From Prochlorococcus sp. AG-409-A10 (GTDB lineage: Bacteria; Cyanobacteriota; Cyanobacteriia; PCC-6307; Cyanobiaceae), in contig QCJG01000002.1 of NCBI GenBank assembly GCA_003216175.1, positions 62,001 through 126,000 on the forward strand: 64,000 nt of DNA, in the 5' to 3' direction. Of the stretch, positions 37,468-46,972 are shown piece after piece; position 1 is the first letter of the stretch, and each line of letters begins with the position of its first letter. The notes beneath the pieces are model-generated. The model was not told the origin of the DNA. It made no database searches and was given only the letters and a program-made list of their open reading frames with translations. Made by a program: the position numbers and the translations under genes.

Positions 37468-39177
37468 GTGTTGCGACTTGAGAAGATTAGTAAGATTTAT
37501 CCCACTGGAGAAGTCTTGAAAGATGTTAGTTGGGAAATAAGAAATGGAGAGAGAATTGGTTTGGTTGGAGTTAATGGAGCGGGGAAATCAACACAATTAA
37601 AAATTATCGCTGGGTTAGAAGAGGCAACTGATGGATCTTTGATTAGTGAAGGGGATCCATCTATTGCATATTTAAAACAGGAATTTGATGTTGATCTTTC
37701 AAGAACTGTTAGAGAAGAGTTATTTGAGGCATTCAAAGAAGCATCTGATTTACTTCAAAGCCAAAAAATAATTCAAGAAAATATGGAATCTGAATTAGCC
37801 TCTAAAGATTTAGATTATCTGGATTCATTAATCAAAGAATTAAGCGTAATTCAAAGCAAATTTGAATCAATAAATGGCTACGATTTAGAGTCTAAAGTTG
37901 AAAAGCTATTACCCACTATTGGTTTTAACCAAAATGAGGGAGACAGACTAGTGGGAGACTTTTCGGGTGGCTGGCAGATGAGAATAGCTCTAGGAAAAAT
38001 TCTCTTGCAAAGTCCTGATTTATTGTTATTAGATGAACCAACTAATCATTTAGATTTAGAAACTATTGAATGGTTAGAAAACTATTTACTTGAGCAGAAA
38101 GTAGCAATGGTAATTGTTAGCCATGATAGATCTTTTTTAGATAAAATTTGTACAAGAATTGTTAATACAGAGCGAGGTCAATCTAAAAGTTATCTTGGAA
38201 ATTATACATCATATCTTCAACAAAGAGATTTTGAATTGGAATCAACAAGAGTTGCATATGAGAAACAGCAGAAGGATATGCAAGTTCAAAAGGCATACAT
38301 AGAAAGATTTCGAGCAAGTGCCACAAGAAGTACACAAGCTAAAAGCAGAGAAAAGTTATTAGATAAAGTTCAAAAAATAGATGCTCCTGAAAATAATTTA
38401 AAAGGACCTAATTTTAAATTTATGGATGCACCTCGTGCTGGTAAGGATATTTTAAGTATTAAGGATTTAACACATAGCTATGAAGACAATATTTTATTTT
38501 TAGGAGCATTTTTGGAGCTTGAACCAGGAGAAAGAATAGCATTTTTAGGCCCTAATGGTTCTGGAAAATCTACTTTGCTTCGACTAATTATGGGTTTAGA
38601 AGAACCTGATGAAGGATCTATTTTGATAGGAAAATATAATATTATCCCTAGTTATTTTGAACAAAATCAGGCAGAAGCCTTGGAATTAGAAAAAACGGTA
38701 ATTGAGACAATTTCTCAATCCGTACCAGACTGGAACCAAACAAAAATCCGATCTTTACTAGGTAGCTTTGGTTTAACTAATGATTCAGTTTTCAAGGAGG
38801 TTAGTCAGATAAGTGGAGGGGAGAAAGCTAGGCTTGCTTTGGCTTTAATGATCATCAAGCCATCAAATTTGCTTATTCTCGATGAGCCGACAAACCATTT
38901 AGACATACCTTCAAAGCAAATGCTAGAGGAGGCATTGTCTAATTATAATGGCACTGCATTAATAGTTTCTCATGATCGATATTTTATTTCAAAAGTTGCA
39001 AATAAAATTGTAGAAATAAAAGATGGTCAATTAATTAAGTATCAAGGTGACTACAAATACTATAAAGAGAAAAAAATTGAAGAAAAACAAGAAAAAGAAA
39101 AAGAATTAAAATTGGCTGAACGTGAAAGAAAAAGGTTGGCTAATCGAGAAAAACAGCGAAAAAAGAAAAGAAAATAA
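37468..39177 (+). CDS. ABC-F family ATPase (ribosome-associated)
   Basis: A 569-residue protein with two ABC domains and no membrane segments. Domain 1: Walker A GVNGAGKST near 36, signature DFSGGWQMRIAL, Walker B LLDEPTNHLDLETIEWLE. Domain 2: [12 protein letters not shown] near 360, QISGGEKARLAL, LILDEPTNHLDIPSKQ. Between them is the charged linker with FRASATRSTQAKSREK; the C-terminus is Lys/Glu-rich. ABC-F proteins act at the ribosome on stalled or awkward translation. Start is GTG 37468, with GGAGG 10 bases upstream. Confidence 0.95.
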   Translation: MLRLEKISKIYPTGEVLKDVSWEIRNGERIGLVGVNGAGKSTQLKIIAGLEEATDGSLISEGDPSIAYLKQEFDVDLSRTVREELFEAFKEASDLLQSQKIIQENMESELASKDLDYLDSLIKELSVIQSKFESINGYDLESKVEKLLPTIGFNQNEGDRLVGDFSGGWQMRIALGKILLQSPDLLLLDEPTNHLDLETIEWLENYLLEQKVAMVIVSHDRSFLDKICTRIVNTERGQSKSYLGNYTSYLQQRDFELESTRVAYEKQQKDMQVQKAYIERFRASATRSTQAKSREKLLDKVQKIDAPENNLKGPNFKFMDAPRAGKDILSIKDLTHSYEDNILFLGAFLELEPGERIAFLGPNGSGKSTLLRLIMGLEEPDEGSILIGKYNIIPSYFEQNQAEALELEKTVIETISQSVPDWNQTKIRSLLGSFGLTNDSVFKEVSQISGGEKARLALALMIIKPSNLLILDEPTNHLDIPSKQMLEEALSNYNGTALIVSHDRYFISKVANKIVEIKDGQLIKYQGDYKYYKEKKIEEKQEKEKELKLAERERKRLANREKQRKKKRK

Positions 39178-39182
39178 ATAAT

Positions 39183-39212
39183 GACTATATAATATCTTTT
39201 TAATTTATAGTC
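39183..39212. terminator. Possible bidirectional hairpin between convergent genes
   Basis: GACTATA (39183-39189) and TATAGTC (39206-39212) are perfect reverse complements around a 16-base AT-rich loop, located between the ABC-F stop and the htrA stop. A T-run lies in the loop, not after the stem, so this is only weak evidence for a shared terminator. Confidence 0.35.
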
Positions 39213-40416
39213 GCAAATCATAAATATCAATAGGTTTGATGATTTTTATATACTCTATATTATCTCTAAGAATTTTAATTTTCAAAGTCGATTGTAGATT
39301 ATTTTGATTAATTTTTTGTACCACATCTGCTGGAGTTGAAATTTCTTCATCGTTGATTGAAATTATTAGATCATTAACTTTTAATCCACCTTTTTCGGCA
39401 GGACCATTTGGCATCAAATATTTAATAATTGCACCATTTTCGGTTTGGGAAAGAAAATTACTTTTTTGTTTGATATTACTTGAGAGCGTTACTCCGATCA
39501 TTGGATGTTTGCCTCTGCCGCTGTTAATTAAATCTTTAGCAATTTTTCTAGCTCTATTTATTGGTATTGCAAAACCTAATCCTGCTCCTGGTCCTGAGCG
39601 AACAAGAGTATTAATTCCAATCACTTCTCCAACAGAATTCAATAGTGGTCCTCCAGAATTACCTGGATTAATTGCTGCATCAGTTTGAATGAGATCTACT
39701 CTTTTGTCGGATATACCTAACTCGGCAACATCTCTGTTGAGATTGCTTATTATTCCCAGAGTAACTGTATTTTCCAGGCCAAAAGGATTTCCAACTGCTA
39801 TTGCCCAATCACCAACTTTTAAATTATCGGAATCACCTAATTGTGCGGTAGGCCAAGGACCTTTCGATCTTAGTTTAATAACTGCAAGATCAGTTAAAGA
39901 ATCTTCCCCAATAACATTTCCAAGTACTCTTCTTCCATCTGATAAACCCACTATAAGTTGGTCAGTTCTTTCTATTACATGAGCATTGGTTAAAACTAAA
40001 CCTTCTTTAGAAAAAATTACTCCACTACCTTGGCCTTTTTCAATTCGAGATCGTGGTACTTGGAGACCTCTTAGACCAAAGAATCTCTCAAAATATTCAT
40101 CATTTAAGATCCCAGGAGGAACTACGCCTTCAATCGAAGAAAAAACCTTACGCTGCGTTTCAATTGTGACCACTGCATCTCCGCTAATATTTAATGCTTT
40201 TGATACGAAAGATTGTTGATTGCGATTTTGTGGAGATATCAGTAAAGCTTCACTAGAATGAAGTGGGGTTTCATATCGGAAATTAAAAAAAATAAGAAGA
40301 ACTAAAACAAAAATTTTCAAATATTTTTGTCGACTTACTTTTAGGGATTCTATTAATAGACTCTTTTCATCTAATCCATGCATGATCTTCTGAAAGGGAT
40401 TAGTTTTGATTATCAA
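39205..40416 (-). CDS. htrA: HtrA/Deg-type serine protease
   Basis: A 403-residue trypsin-like protease for misfolded proteins in the envelope or thylakoid lumen. Catalytic triad: His146 in LTNAHVI, Asp177 in LTDLAVIKL, Ser254 in INPGNSGGPLL. One PDZ domain follows (about residues 300-390; IKYLMPNGPAEKGGLKVNDLI). The N-terminus has one hydrophobic helix (about 33-46), a signal anchor. Between helix and catalytic domain is the Deg-family segment PPGILNDEYFERFFG. ATG 40416 is assumed; an inner ATG at residue 12 would also work. Confidence 0.93.
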   Translation of the reverse strand: MIIKTNPFQKIMHGLDEKSLLIESLKVSRQKYLKIFVLVLLIFFNFRYETPLHSSEALLISPQNRNQQSFVSKALNISGDAVVTIETQRKVFSSIEGVVPPGILNDEYFERFFGLRGLQVPRSRIEKGQGSGVIFSKEGLVLTNAHVIERTDQLIVGLSDGRRVLGNVIGEDSLTDLAVIKLRSKGPWPTAQLGDSDNLKVGDWAIAVGNPFGLENTVTLGIISNLNRDVAELGISDKRVDLIQTDAAINPGNSGGPLLNSVGEVIGINTLVRSGPGAGLGFAIPINRARKIAKDLINSGRGKHPMIGVTLSSNIKQKSNFLSQTENGAIIKYLMPNGPAEKGGLKVNDLIISINDEEISTPADVVQKINQNNLQSTLKIKILRDNIEYIKIIKPIDIYDLRL

Positions 40417-40602
40417 AACTAATCATAGCTAATTTAGAAATTGAAAGACCCACTAATATAATGACCGTAGAGTTTTACTAAAGAACTATTCTTTGAACTT
40501 TCTTTCCTCTAGAATATTATCCTGATTTATTCTGTAATTGATGATGAAACTAAAGCGACTTCAAAACTTTCTTTGATTAAGGCATTCAGTTTTTGATTTA
40601 TC

Positions 40603-40890
40603 ATGTTGCAAATGTTGAGCAATCTTTTACCTTTTGTTTATGGCCTTTCAGTTTTTGTTTTGTTGATTTTTGCTGTCAGAATAATGCTGAATGGTTTTTT
40701 CTCAGGTCAAGCATCATTTAAGAATCAAAATTCTTTTTTAAAGAAAAAAAATGATGATCGAACAGGTTTAGTAACTGTTCATCCTGAGCTTTTAAACAAA
40801 GATGGCTGCATTACTGATGAAGATTTGCTCACAGTTCGTTTTTCAAAGGACACTGATCATCCACAATCATCTGAAAAGCCTTCTGAATAA
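40603..40890 (+). CDS. DUF2973 small membrane protein
   Basis: A 95-residue cyanobacterial protein with one hydrophobic N-terminal segment (LLPFVYGLSVFVLLIFAVRIML) then a polar tail carrying the family motif TGLVTVHPELLNKDGCITDEDLLTVRF. Its role is unknown. It starts at ATG 40603, 54 bases before the next gene at 40945 on the same strand. The DUF2973 name rests on the TGxxTVHPELLxxxG pattern. Confidence 0.75.
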   Translation: MLQMLSNLLPFVYGLSVFVLLIFAVRIMLNGFFSGQASFKNQNSFLKKKNDDRTGLVTVHPELLNKDGCITDEDLLTVRFSKDTDHPQSSEKPSE

Positions 40891-40944
40891 TTTTCATTAG
40901 ATTTTTTGGTTTGACATTAAATAGCTCTCAAAGAGGTTTTAATT

Positions 40945-41328
40945 TTGGAACAAAGAACCCGCATAGTCGCTGCAGTTTTAAAAAACATGAAGTTACCGCC
41001 ACGGTTTCGTCTCAGATTATTAAAGGAAGATCCAGTCAGACTTGAATTAAGTCTTACTCCAGCCTATGGAAAAAATCCTATTCAAGTTGGGTTAGTCGAA
41101 TCTCTTGATTTAGTTGCTAGACGAGACAGAGAAGGAAGAATGCCCAGAGATTTGCAAGGAACATGGGATTGGACTGTACGACATGGGGAAGTGAGTACTG
41201 GTGGATGGAATCCTTATTTAAAAGAAGCTCTTCAAACAATGTTTGAAACTGGATTACCAGCAATAATTTACGAGGAACTAACTGGAGATGACTATCATCC
41301 AGTAGATGGTGCCAGACATGTTAGATAA
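40945..41328 (+). CDS. Conserved cyanobacterial protein, unknown
   Basis: A 127-residue soluble protein not matched to a named family. It has a Lys/Arg-rich start (VLKNMKLPPRFRLRLLKEDP), then LELSLTPAYGKNPIQVGLVESLD, two Trp in LQGTWDWTVRHGEV and GWNPYLKEALQTMFETGLPA. Start is probably TTG 40945. It follows DUF2973 by 54 bases and is 100 bases before the hli gene. Well-formed composition suggests a real, conserved gene. Confidence 0.7.
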   Translation: MEQRTRIVAAVLKNMKLPPRFRLRLLKEDPVRLELSLTPAYGKNPIQVGLVESLDLVARRDREGRMPRDLQGTWDWTVRHGEVSTGGWNPYLKEALQTMFETGLPAIIYEELTGDDYHPVDGARHVR

Positions 41329-41428
41329 GTTTTTTAAAATTTAAAAATAAATAAATTTCAAAGGTCAATTTATATGTTTTTCATTGTGAGCATTTCTTTA
41401 GTATTATTAAACTGATTTCGATTTACAA

Positions 41429-41575
41429 ATGAAAGATAACTTCGAGCCACGTTATGGATTTGTCAATTTTGCTGAAATATGGAATGGACGATTAGCAATG
41501 ATGGGTATTTTAATAGGTTTAACAACAGAGCTGTTAACAGGGCAAGGAATTTTAACTCAGATGGGAATCGGTTGA
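41429..41575 (+). CDS. hli: High-light-inducible protein, short form
   Basis: A 48-residue protein, ATG 41429 to TGA 41573. It has the one-helix HLIP motif: YGFVNFAEIWNGRLAMMGIL (ExxNGRxAM) followed by GLTTELLTGQGIL. Chlorophyll-binding Glu and Asn are present. Short HLIPs of this type are common in Prochlorococcus, where the family is expanded. It lies 31 bases upstream of xseA on the same strand, though function does not tie it to DNA repair. Confidence 0.9.
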   Translation: MKDNFEPRYGFVNFAEIWNGRLAMMGILIGLTTELLTGQGILTQMGIG

Positions 41576-41606
41576 AAAACTAACTTTAGTTTTTACTTTT
41601 AATAGC

Positions 41607-42767
41607 TTGACTCATCTTAAAAACGCTAAACAATCTTTAACTGAATATAGTGTTCAAGAATTAAATGAATCTATTGGCTTATTACTATCAAGAGGATTTG
41701 CACCAAAATTTATACTGAAAGCGACTGTTTCTAAATCACAAATAAAAAAAGGTCATTTATGGTTAACTTTAACTGATGGTAAAGCAAGTGTAGATGGAGT
41801 CGCATGGTCATCAACAATAAAGTCTTTGAAGTTTTTACCAAAGCAAGATGATGGTGTTGTTATTATTGGTAAATTAAATTTCTGGGAATCACAAGCAAGA
41901 TTATCTGTACAAGTTTTTGATATTCGACCCAGTATTTCTACTGTTATTAAGAAGTTTGAAATAGTTAAATCAAAACTTTATAAAGAAGGTTTGATAGATG
42001 ATTCATTACGTAGAAAATTACCCAAATACCCTCATTCAATTGGAATTCTTACAAGTGTTCCAAGCTCGGCCTTGGCTGATATGCTTAGAACATCTAAGGA
42101 AAGATGGCCATTAACAAAATTGCAAATAATCCCTATTCCCGTTCAAGGTAATAATGAAAATGCATTGAAATCTATTTTAAGTAAATTAAAAATAAATAAG
42201 TTAGAATTAGAAGCCTTAATTATAGCTAGAGGAGGTGGAAGTAGAGAAGATTTAATGTTGTTCGATAGTGAACTTATAGCTAGAGAGATCGCAACATTCC
42301 CAATACCAGTAGTTACTGGTATTGGGCACGAAGATGATTTAACAGTCTGTGATCTTGTTTCAGACCATAGATCTGCTACTCCAACTGCCGCAATTGTTGA
42401 TCTATTACCCTCAAGAGAAATTGAAAAAAATAATTTCTTGCGACATAAAAAAACACTCAAAGATTATTGGAAATTATTTTTTCAGAACAAAAAGAAATTT
42501 TTAATTACAAAGAAATCATTTTTTCAATCTTTTTCACCACGAACATTAATAAAAAATAAAAGAATAAAAATAAATTATATGTATCAGATTTTGAATTCAC
42601 TTTCTCCCGAAAAATTGTTAAAAAGAGGTTTTGCACTAATTACAGATGAGTCGGGTAATTCAGTTTATAGTGTAAAAAATGTTAAGGAAAAAGATAAGTT
42701 ATTAGTTCAATTTTGGGATGGAAAAATAACCGCAGAGGTTAATAGCCTTGATTATGATAAAATATAA
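41607..42767 (+). CDS. xseA: Exodeoxyribonuclease VII large subunit
   Basis: Degrades single-stranded DNA. 386 residues: N-terminal OB-fold with YSVQELNESIGLLLSR and FILKATVSKSQIKKGHLWLTL, a central catalytic domain with IGILTSVPSSALADML, ALIIARGGGSREDLMLFD and VTGIGHEDDLTVCDLVSDHRSATPTAA, then a Lys-rich coiled coil and a C-terminal RGFALITDESG. The middle is shorter than in E. coli XseA (about 450 residues), mainly in the coiled coil. Start TTG 41607. xseB follows 27 bases on. Confidence 0.95.
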   Translation: MTHLKNAKQSLTEYSVQELNESIGLLLSRGFAPKFILKATVSKSQIKKGHLWLTLTDGKASVDGVAWSSTIKSLKFLPKQDDGVVIIGKLNFWESQARLSVQVFDIRPSISTVIKKFEIVKSKLYKEGLIDDSLRRKLPKYPHSIGILTSVPSSALADMLRTSKERWPLTKLQIIPIPVQGNNENALKSILSKLKINKLELEALIIARGGGSREDLMLFDSELIAREIATFPIPVVTGIGHEDDLTVCDLVSDHRSATPTAAIVDLLPSREIEKNNFLRHKKTLKDYWKLFFQNKKKFLITKKSFFQSFSPRTLIKNKRIKINYMYQILNSLSPEKLLKRGFALITDESGNSVYSVKNVKEKDKLLVQFWDGKITAEVNSLDYDKI

Positions 42768-42794
42768 ATTTATTCAATAAAATCTTCCTATTTT

Positions 42795-43085
42795 ATGTCA
42801 CTTGAAAATGAAGCTACTGGAAATCATTTATCAATGTATAAGAAAATTAATAACAAAAAAAATATAGAAATTTTTAAAAAAGATATTAATAAACTAAGTT
42901 ACGAAGAGTCTATATCTGAATTGGAAACTATTTTAATAAATGTACAAGATGAAAATATTTCACTGGATCAAATTCAGATTAATTATATAAAAGGTCATCT
43001 ACTGCTTAAGCATTGTGAGAAACTTTTAAAATTTGTTGAACAAGAGATTAATGAAATTAATCCGGAATTTTTCAATTTAGATTAA
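42795..43085 (+). CDS. xseB: Exodeoxyribonuclease VII small subunit
   Basis: A 96-residue small subunit. Residues about 34-80, INKLSYEESISELETILINV then ISLDQIQINYIKGHLLLKHCEKLL, carry the XseB helix pair that binds the XseA coiled coil. The first 30 residues are a Lys/Asn-rich extension; an internal start near MYKKINNKKN is possible. Operon partner of xseA, as in most bacteria. It ends 2 bases before the convergent zinc-ribbon gene. Confidence 0.92.
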   Translation: MSLENEATGNHLSMYKKINNKKNIEIFKKDINKLSYEESISELETILINVQDENISLDQIQINYIKGHLLLKHCEKLLKFVEQEINEINPEFFNLD

Positions 43086-43087
43086 TT

Positions 43088-43417
43088 TTATAAATCTATA
43101 TCCTCAGATTTTATATCAATCGTAGCTGCACTTGCTGGAATATTATCTATAAAATCCGTTTTATTTTTTGTAGTTGTTCCACATACAGGACAATTCATCT
43201 GACTATTTAGAAAGGTTGTACCACACGCTTCACAGGTTTGTAATTTTGATTGAATTCTTTTCCAAGCAAACCATCCAATTCCGCCTAATATTAATGGTGT
43301 TATTGTAATAACAATGAATATTCCACCTGCTAAATCAATAATAAACTTTCCCGCTGGTGTAGGCAAAATAATAAGTAAAATAAATACCATCCAAACCAAC
43401 GAAGATGGTTTATTCAT
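43088..43417 (-). CDS. Zinc-ribbon small membrane protein
   Basis: A 109-residue protein with two hydrophobic helices at residues 8-24 and 30-48 and then a soluble tail containing CEACG and CPVCG, a four-Cys zinc ribbon (about residues 66-84). The combination suggests a membrane-anchored metal-binding protein; no substrate or partner is apparent. Start ATG 43417. It faces xseB convergently and is 62 bases downstream of the BrkB-family gene. Confidence 0.75.
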   Translation of the reverse strand: MNKPSSLVWMVFILLIILPTPAGKFIIDLAGGIFIVITITPLILGGIGWFAWKRIQSKLQTCEACGTTFLNSQMNCPVCGTTTKNKTDFIDNIPASAATIDIKSEDIDL

Positions 43418-43479
43418 GACTATTTAAGAGATTTATTTATATATTCTAATTTAAATTTTGTTGATTGTTTCATTGATGT

Positions 43480-44394
43480 TTAAACGTATCGATTGCGACG
43501 CATGCTTGCAATGACAACGCTCCAACATTGACCAAAATAAATAATCACTCCTACCATCCAAACCCAAAGAGTCAACACTAAGACTCCACCAATGAATCCA
43601 TAAGCTTGAAACCTTGATCCTAAAGAGAGGATACTTCTACTAACTGCCAAATTTAGAATTGTTAGCAAAGTTCCAATCATAAAAGCCCCTGGAATCAGTG
43701 GTTTTAAAGGCACTCTTCTACTTGGGAGTAAACCTTGTAAAAGTAGTGCCATAGTTGAAAAACCTATCAATGGAAGCATAAATTGGCCCACTTCAAGGAC
43801 GGGTATCTTTGACATTGTATTTTCAATCCAAGGTGTTGTATTTGCTAATTCTTCTAAAACGGCACCAGGGATCATACGAATATTGGCACTTATTTGATCT
43901 AGAACCATCAAAAATCCAACTAATAGAACAACAAAAAAAGCTTCTATTCGGTTTCTTATAAATCGAAATGCTTGGATTTTTAGTGGATCAGGTTTGGATT
44001 TAACTGGTAAAACATCTTCCCATAATCTATCTGCTCCTCTTTGTAATGTTAGATAGGCATTGCCAGCTGTGATCATCAAGAACATTGCGCCCAGTATTCC
44101 AGCTCCAAATCCTTGATTCACTAATTTTATTAAAGTTGAATCGACAAGGCCAACAACAGATGGAGGTAAAACTTGAGCAGCGAGAGAAATAATTTGTTGA
44201 TCTAAGCCTTGTTGTTTTCCTAAAAACCATGATGCAACTGATAGTGATATCAGCAAAATTGGAAAAAAGGACTGAAGAGTGTAGTACGCAAATGCTGCGC
44301 TTAAATCGACGCAATCACACTTTGACCATCTTTCATAAGCTTTCCAAAGGCTACTAAAAAACCACCGTGCTTTTTTATTCCAGTTCAAGCCCAC
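43480..44394 (-). CDS. YihY/BrkB family membrane protein
   Basis: A 304-residue polytopic protein with six to seven hydrophobic segments. Family features are the Trp/Tyr-rich N-terminus (ARWFFSSLWKAYERW), AAFAYYTLQSFFPILLISLS, ITAGNAYLTLQRGADRLWE and the C-terminal FQAYGFIGGVLVLTLWVWMVG, typical of the BrkB/YihY family once mislabelled ribonuclease BN. Actual function is unknown; relatives are called inner-membrane proteins. ATG 44394 starts MGLNWNKKARWF. Confidence 0.87.
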   Translation of the reverse strand: MGLNWNKKARWFFSSLWKAYERWSKCDCVDLSAAFAYYTLQSFFPILLISLSVASWFLGKQQGLDQQIISLAAQVLPPSVVGLVDSTLIKLVNQGFGAGILGAMFLMITAGNAYLTLQRGADRLWEDVLPVKSKPDPLKIQAFRFIRNRIEAFFVVLLVGFLMVLDQISANIRMIPGAVLEELANTTPWIENTMSKIPVLEVGQFMLPLIGFSTMALLLQGLLPSRRVPLKPLIPGAFMIGTLLTILNLAVSRSILSLGSRFQAYGFIGGVLVLTLWVWMVGVIIYFGQCWSVVIASMRRNRYV

Positions 44395-44533
44395 TTTGGT
44401 TTTAAAGTATGTACTATTACGCTAGCTCCTAAGGAGAAGATTTTTCGTAGTTCAATCGGTAGATTTAAAATCTTAAATTGTTTTAGTGAAGCTTATTTCA
44501 TTACTTAATGACAAACAAAAATCACATAGAGAA

Positions 44534-45352
44534 TTATCTGTCTTGGATTAATGCGGTTGACCAGGGCAGCATGTTATTCAATTGATCTTCAGAAGATGCT
44601 GTGAGTAATGGAAAATTCACAGAGGTAAGATCTGTTCCAGAGCGAATATATTTTGGATTAGTCTCCAACCAATTGATAAGACAATTAAGTTCCTCAAGTA
44701 TTAACCAGGCAGCTGCAATATCCCAGATTTTTGGTGTTGCCTCTAAAGCAGCAATAGTTTGACCTATGGCAACACTAGTCATATTTAAACTGGAGACCCC
44801 AAGTAGTCTTATCTTCCCTGGGAAAGATTGCTCTGGCTTCATTTGTAAAACTTTAATTGACCGGCTACACAGAGAAATACAGTCACTATTTTTTTTAAAG
44901 CGAGATTCAGGCTTAAGTGGCTTGTCATTTAGCCAAACCCCTTTTCCTTTTATTGCGAAAATCCTTTTTTTCAGCGCTGGTATGTCAAGAAAAGCTGTTT
45001 CAGGTTCCCCATTTGTGAAACGTGCTATTGATATTGCCCAATATGGAATGCCGGCAGCAAAATTAGTTGTGCCATCGAGCGGGTCAACTACCCAATATTC
45101 ACTAGAGCTAGGAATTGTCTTGTTACCTTCTTCACTTAGGACTCCTTCTCCGGGAGCAATTTTGGATAAACTTTGAACTATTTTTTTATCACTCCACCGA
45201 TCACATTCTGTAATAAGTGTTCCATCAGGCTTGATGTCAGAGTTGATTTGACCAAAATCTTCAAGTTGACGTTTTCCAACCTCATCAACTAATTGATGAA
45301 TTGAAATTAGTTGTGAGTTGCTTAGAGGTTTAGATATTTGGTTTTGATTCAT
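44534..45352 (-). CDS. Inositol monophosphatase family protein
   Basis: A 272-residue Mg2+-dependent phosphatase. Metal-site motifs: LSEEGNK near residue 77, VDPLDGTTNFAAGIPYW near 93 and WDIAAAWLILEE near 215. These match the IMPase/SuhB/HisN superfamily. Substrate cannot be decided: inositol phosphate, histidinol phosphate or PAP are all possible in cyanobacteria. It lies 17 bases downstream of the TolC-like gene on the same strand. Upstream of it, 44395-44533 has no gene. Confidence 0.9.
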   Translation of the reverse strand: MNQNQISKPLSNSQLISIHQLVDEVGKRQLEDFGQINSDIKPDGTLITECDRWSDKKIVQSLSKIAPGEGVLSEEGNKTIPSSSEYWVVDPLDGTTNFAAGIPYWAISIARFTNGEPETAFLDIPALKKRIFAIKGKGVWLNDKPLKPESRFKKNSDCISLCSRSIKVLQMKPEQSFPGKIRLLGVSSLNMTSVAIGQTIAALEATPKIWDIAAAWLILEELNCLINWLETNPKYIRSGTDLTSVNFPLLTASSEDQLNNMLPWSTALIQDR

Positions 45353-45369
45353 TTTTATTCAGTTAAAAG

Positions 45370-46947
45370 CTATAGCTGACATAAAGGAATTAAATTCGAT
45401 TCATAGAGATTTGATTCGCTGTCCATGTTGCTTTGATTATGCTGATTGACTTTGATATCACATGGTTTGATGTTATCTAAACCAGTTTGTCTACTTAAAT
45501 CAGCTAATAAGGTGTTATAGCTAGTGACAGAAATAATATAACGAACCTCAGAATCAGTTAAATCTCTTTGGTTATTTACAACTTCTCGTTGTGTAGTAAT
45601 ACCTGATTTATATCTTAGCTTGGCAAGTCGTAAAGACTCTCGTGCAGATAAAACTTCTATATAAGAAGCAGAAATATTTAGTTTGGCCGATTCTAGTTTG
45701 AAGAATACTTCTTCAACTTCTTTTCTGATTTGAGCTCTTCTTGAAGCAAAATTCAGTTTTGCTTCTTTTGCTTTACTTTTATTGTAATTATATAAAGATC
45801 TTGCGTTGCCTCCATCAAAAATAAACCATGTTGCATTGAGCCCAATGGTGTTAGAGAAATTAGATGATGTGTTACTAGTGTTTGGAGATATCTGATTTAA
45901 CTCACCTTTTGCAAATGAAGAACTAGAAGTGTTTACTAAGCTTAATTTTGGTTGGCTAGCAGCAAGTGCAGCATTGGCATTACTATTATTAATTGATATA
46001 TCTAATAGGATACTTTCAAGTTCTTCTCTTGAATCATAAGCAGCTATGATGCTTTCTTCTAATGATAAATCCCATATACCTGTAACTTGAGTTTTTGAAC
46101 CAATTAAGGGTGTTACATCCTCTGGGAAATTAAGTATTTCAGCAAGAGATCTTTGACCAATTTTTTGATCTCCTAATTTAATATTAAATAACTGCTGATC
46201 TCTAGCTAATTGTGTTTTAGCTTCTAGAACCTCTAATTTCGTACCAATACCTGATTCAAATCTAATTTCTGCATCTTTTAATCCAAGAGTCGAGGATTCA
46301 ATTGATTTCTTTGCTACTTCTATTTCTTCATTTGCTTTTTGCAAATTGAAGTAACGTTTTTTTGCCTCTAATTTTAGATCTCTTAAAATTATTGAGTATG
46401 AATATTTTGATTTTTCAAAACTGTCTCTAGCTGATGCTATCTCTGGGACTCTTGCAGGATTAATTAAATCCCACTTTATTTGAGCTGAGATATTTGAGCT
46501 CCATTGTTTACTTGAAGTGTCTTTTATTACACTTGATTCATTGTAATTATTAGATTCAAAATATTGAGGAATGCCATTAGCTGTTAGGTTTAATGTTGGG
46601 TACCATGAAGATAATGAACTTTTTAATAGTAATTTAGCCTGGTCAACTCTTTCTAAGTAGATTTTGATTGTTCGATTGTTATTAATAAGTATATTTTCTA
46701 ACTGATCAATATTAACTTTTTTATAAGTTTTTACTAATACCTCTCGCGATCTAGAGGGTAAAAAAAGATCTTCAGGGGAAGTTAACTCATATAAGAATCC
46801 TTGTTCTTTTTGACTTTGGCTTTTACTTGATTCTCCATTTATCTTTATATTGGAAGTTATTTTTTGCGAACTTGTAGCCCATAAAGGATTTAGTCCAGAT
46901 ATAAATAGACCTGCGACAATTAGAAACTTTCTCTTCACTCTACCCAT
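45370..46947 (-). CDS. TolC family outer membrane efflux protein
   Basis: An outer-membrane channel of type I and multidrug export. From ATG 46947 it has 525 residues, starting with a signal peptide (MGRVKRKFLIVAGLFISG then ending LWA). Two helical repeats follow (DSFEKSKYSYSIILRDLKLE and KEAKLNFASRRAQIRKEVEE), each with the TolC pattern of long heptad-like helices, plus RLAKLRYKSGITTQREVVN. A longer frame from 47034 would overlap the radical-SAM gene by 62 bases and lacks signal-peptide character at its start, so 46947 is preferred. Partner pumps are not in the window. Confidence 0.9.
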   Translation of the reverse strand: MGRVKRKFLIVAGLFISGLNPLWATSSQKITSNIKINGESSKSQSQKEQGFLYELTSPEDLFLPSRSREVLVKTYKKVNIDQLENILINNNRTIKIYLERVDQAKLLLKSSLSSWYPTLNLTANGIPQYFESNNYNESSVIKDTSSKQWSSNISAQIKWDLINPARVPEIASARDSFEKSKYSYSIILRDLKLEAKKRYFNLQKANEEIEVAKKSIESSTLGLKDAEIRFESGIGTKLEVLEAKTQLARDQQLFNIKLGDQKIGQRSLAEILNFPEDVTPLIGSKTQVTGIWDLSLEESIIAAYDSREELESILLDISINNSNANAALAASQPKLSLVNTSSSSFAKGELNQISPNTSNTSSNFSNTIGLNATWFIFDGGNARSLYNYNKSKAKEAKLNFASRRAQIRKEVEEVFFKLESAKLNISASYIEVLSARESLRLAKLRYKSGITTQREVVNNQRDLTDSEVRYIISVTSYNTLLADLSRQTGLDNIKPCDIKVNQHNQSNMDSESNLYESNLIPLCQL

Positions 46948-46972
46948 AGTTATAAGAAAAACTGAGATGGAT

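Noticed and set aside
44395..44533. A tRNA-like string GTAGTTCAATCGGTAG near 44445
   Set aside because: It looks like a D-arm but no acceptor stem, T-arm or anticodon stem can be built around it; only about 16 bases match.
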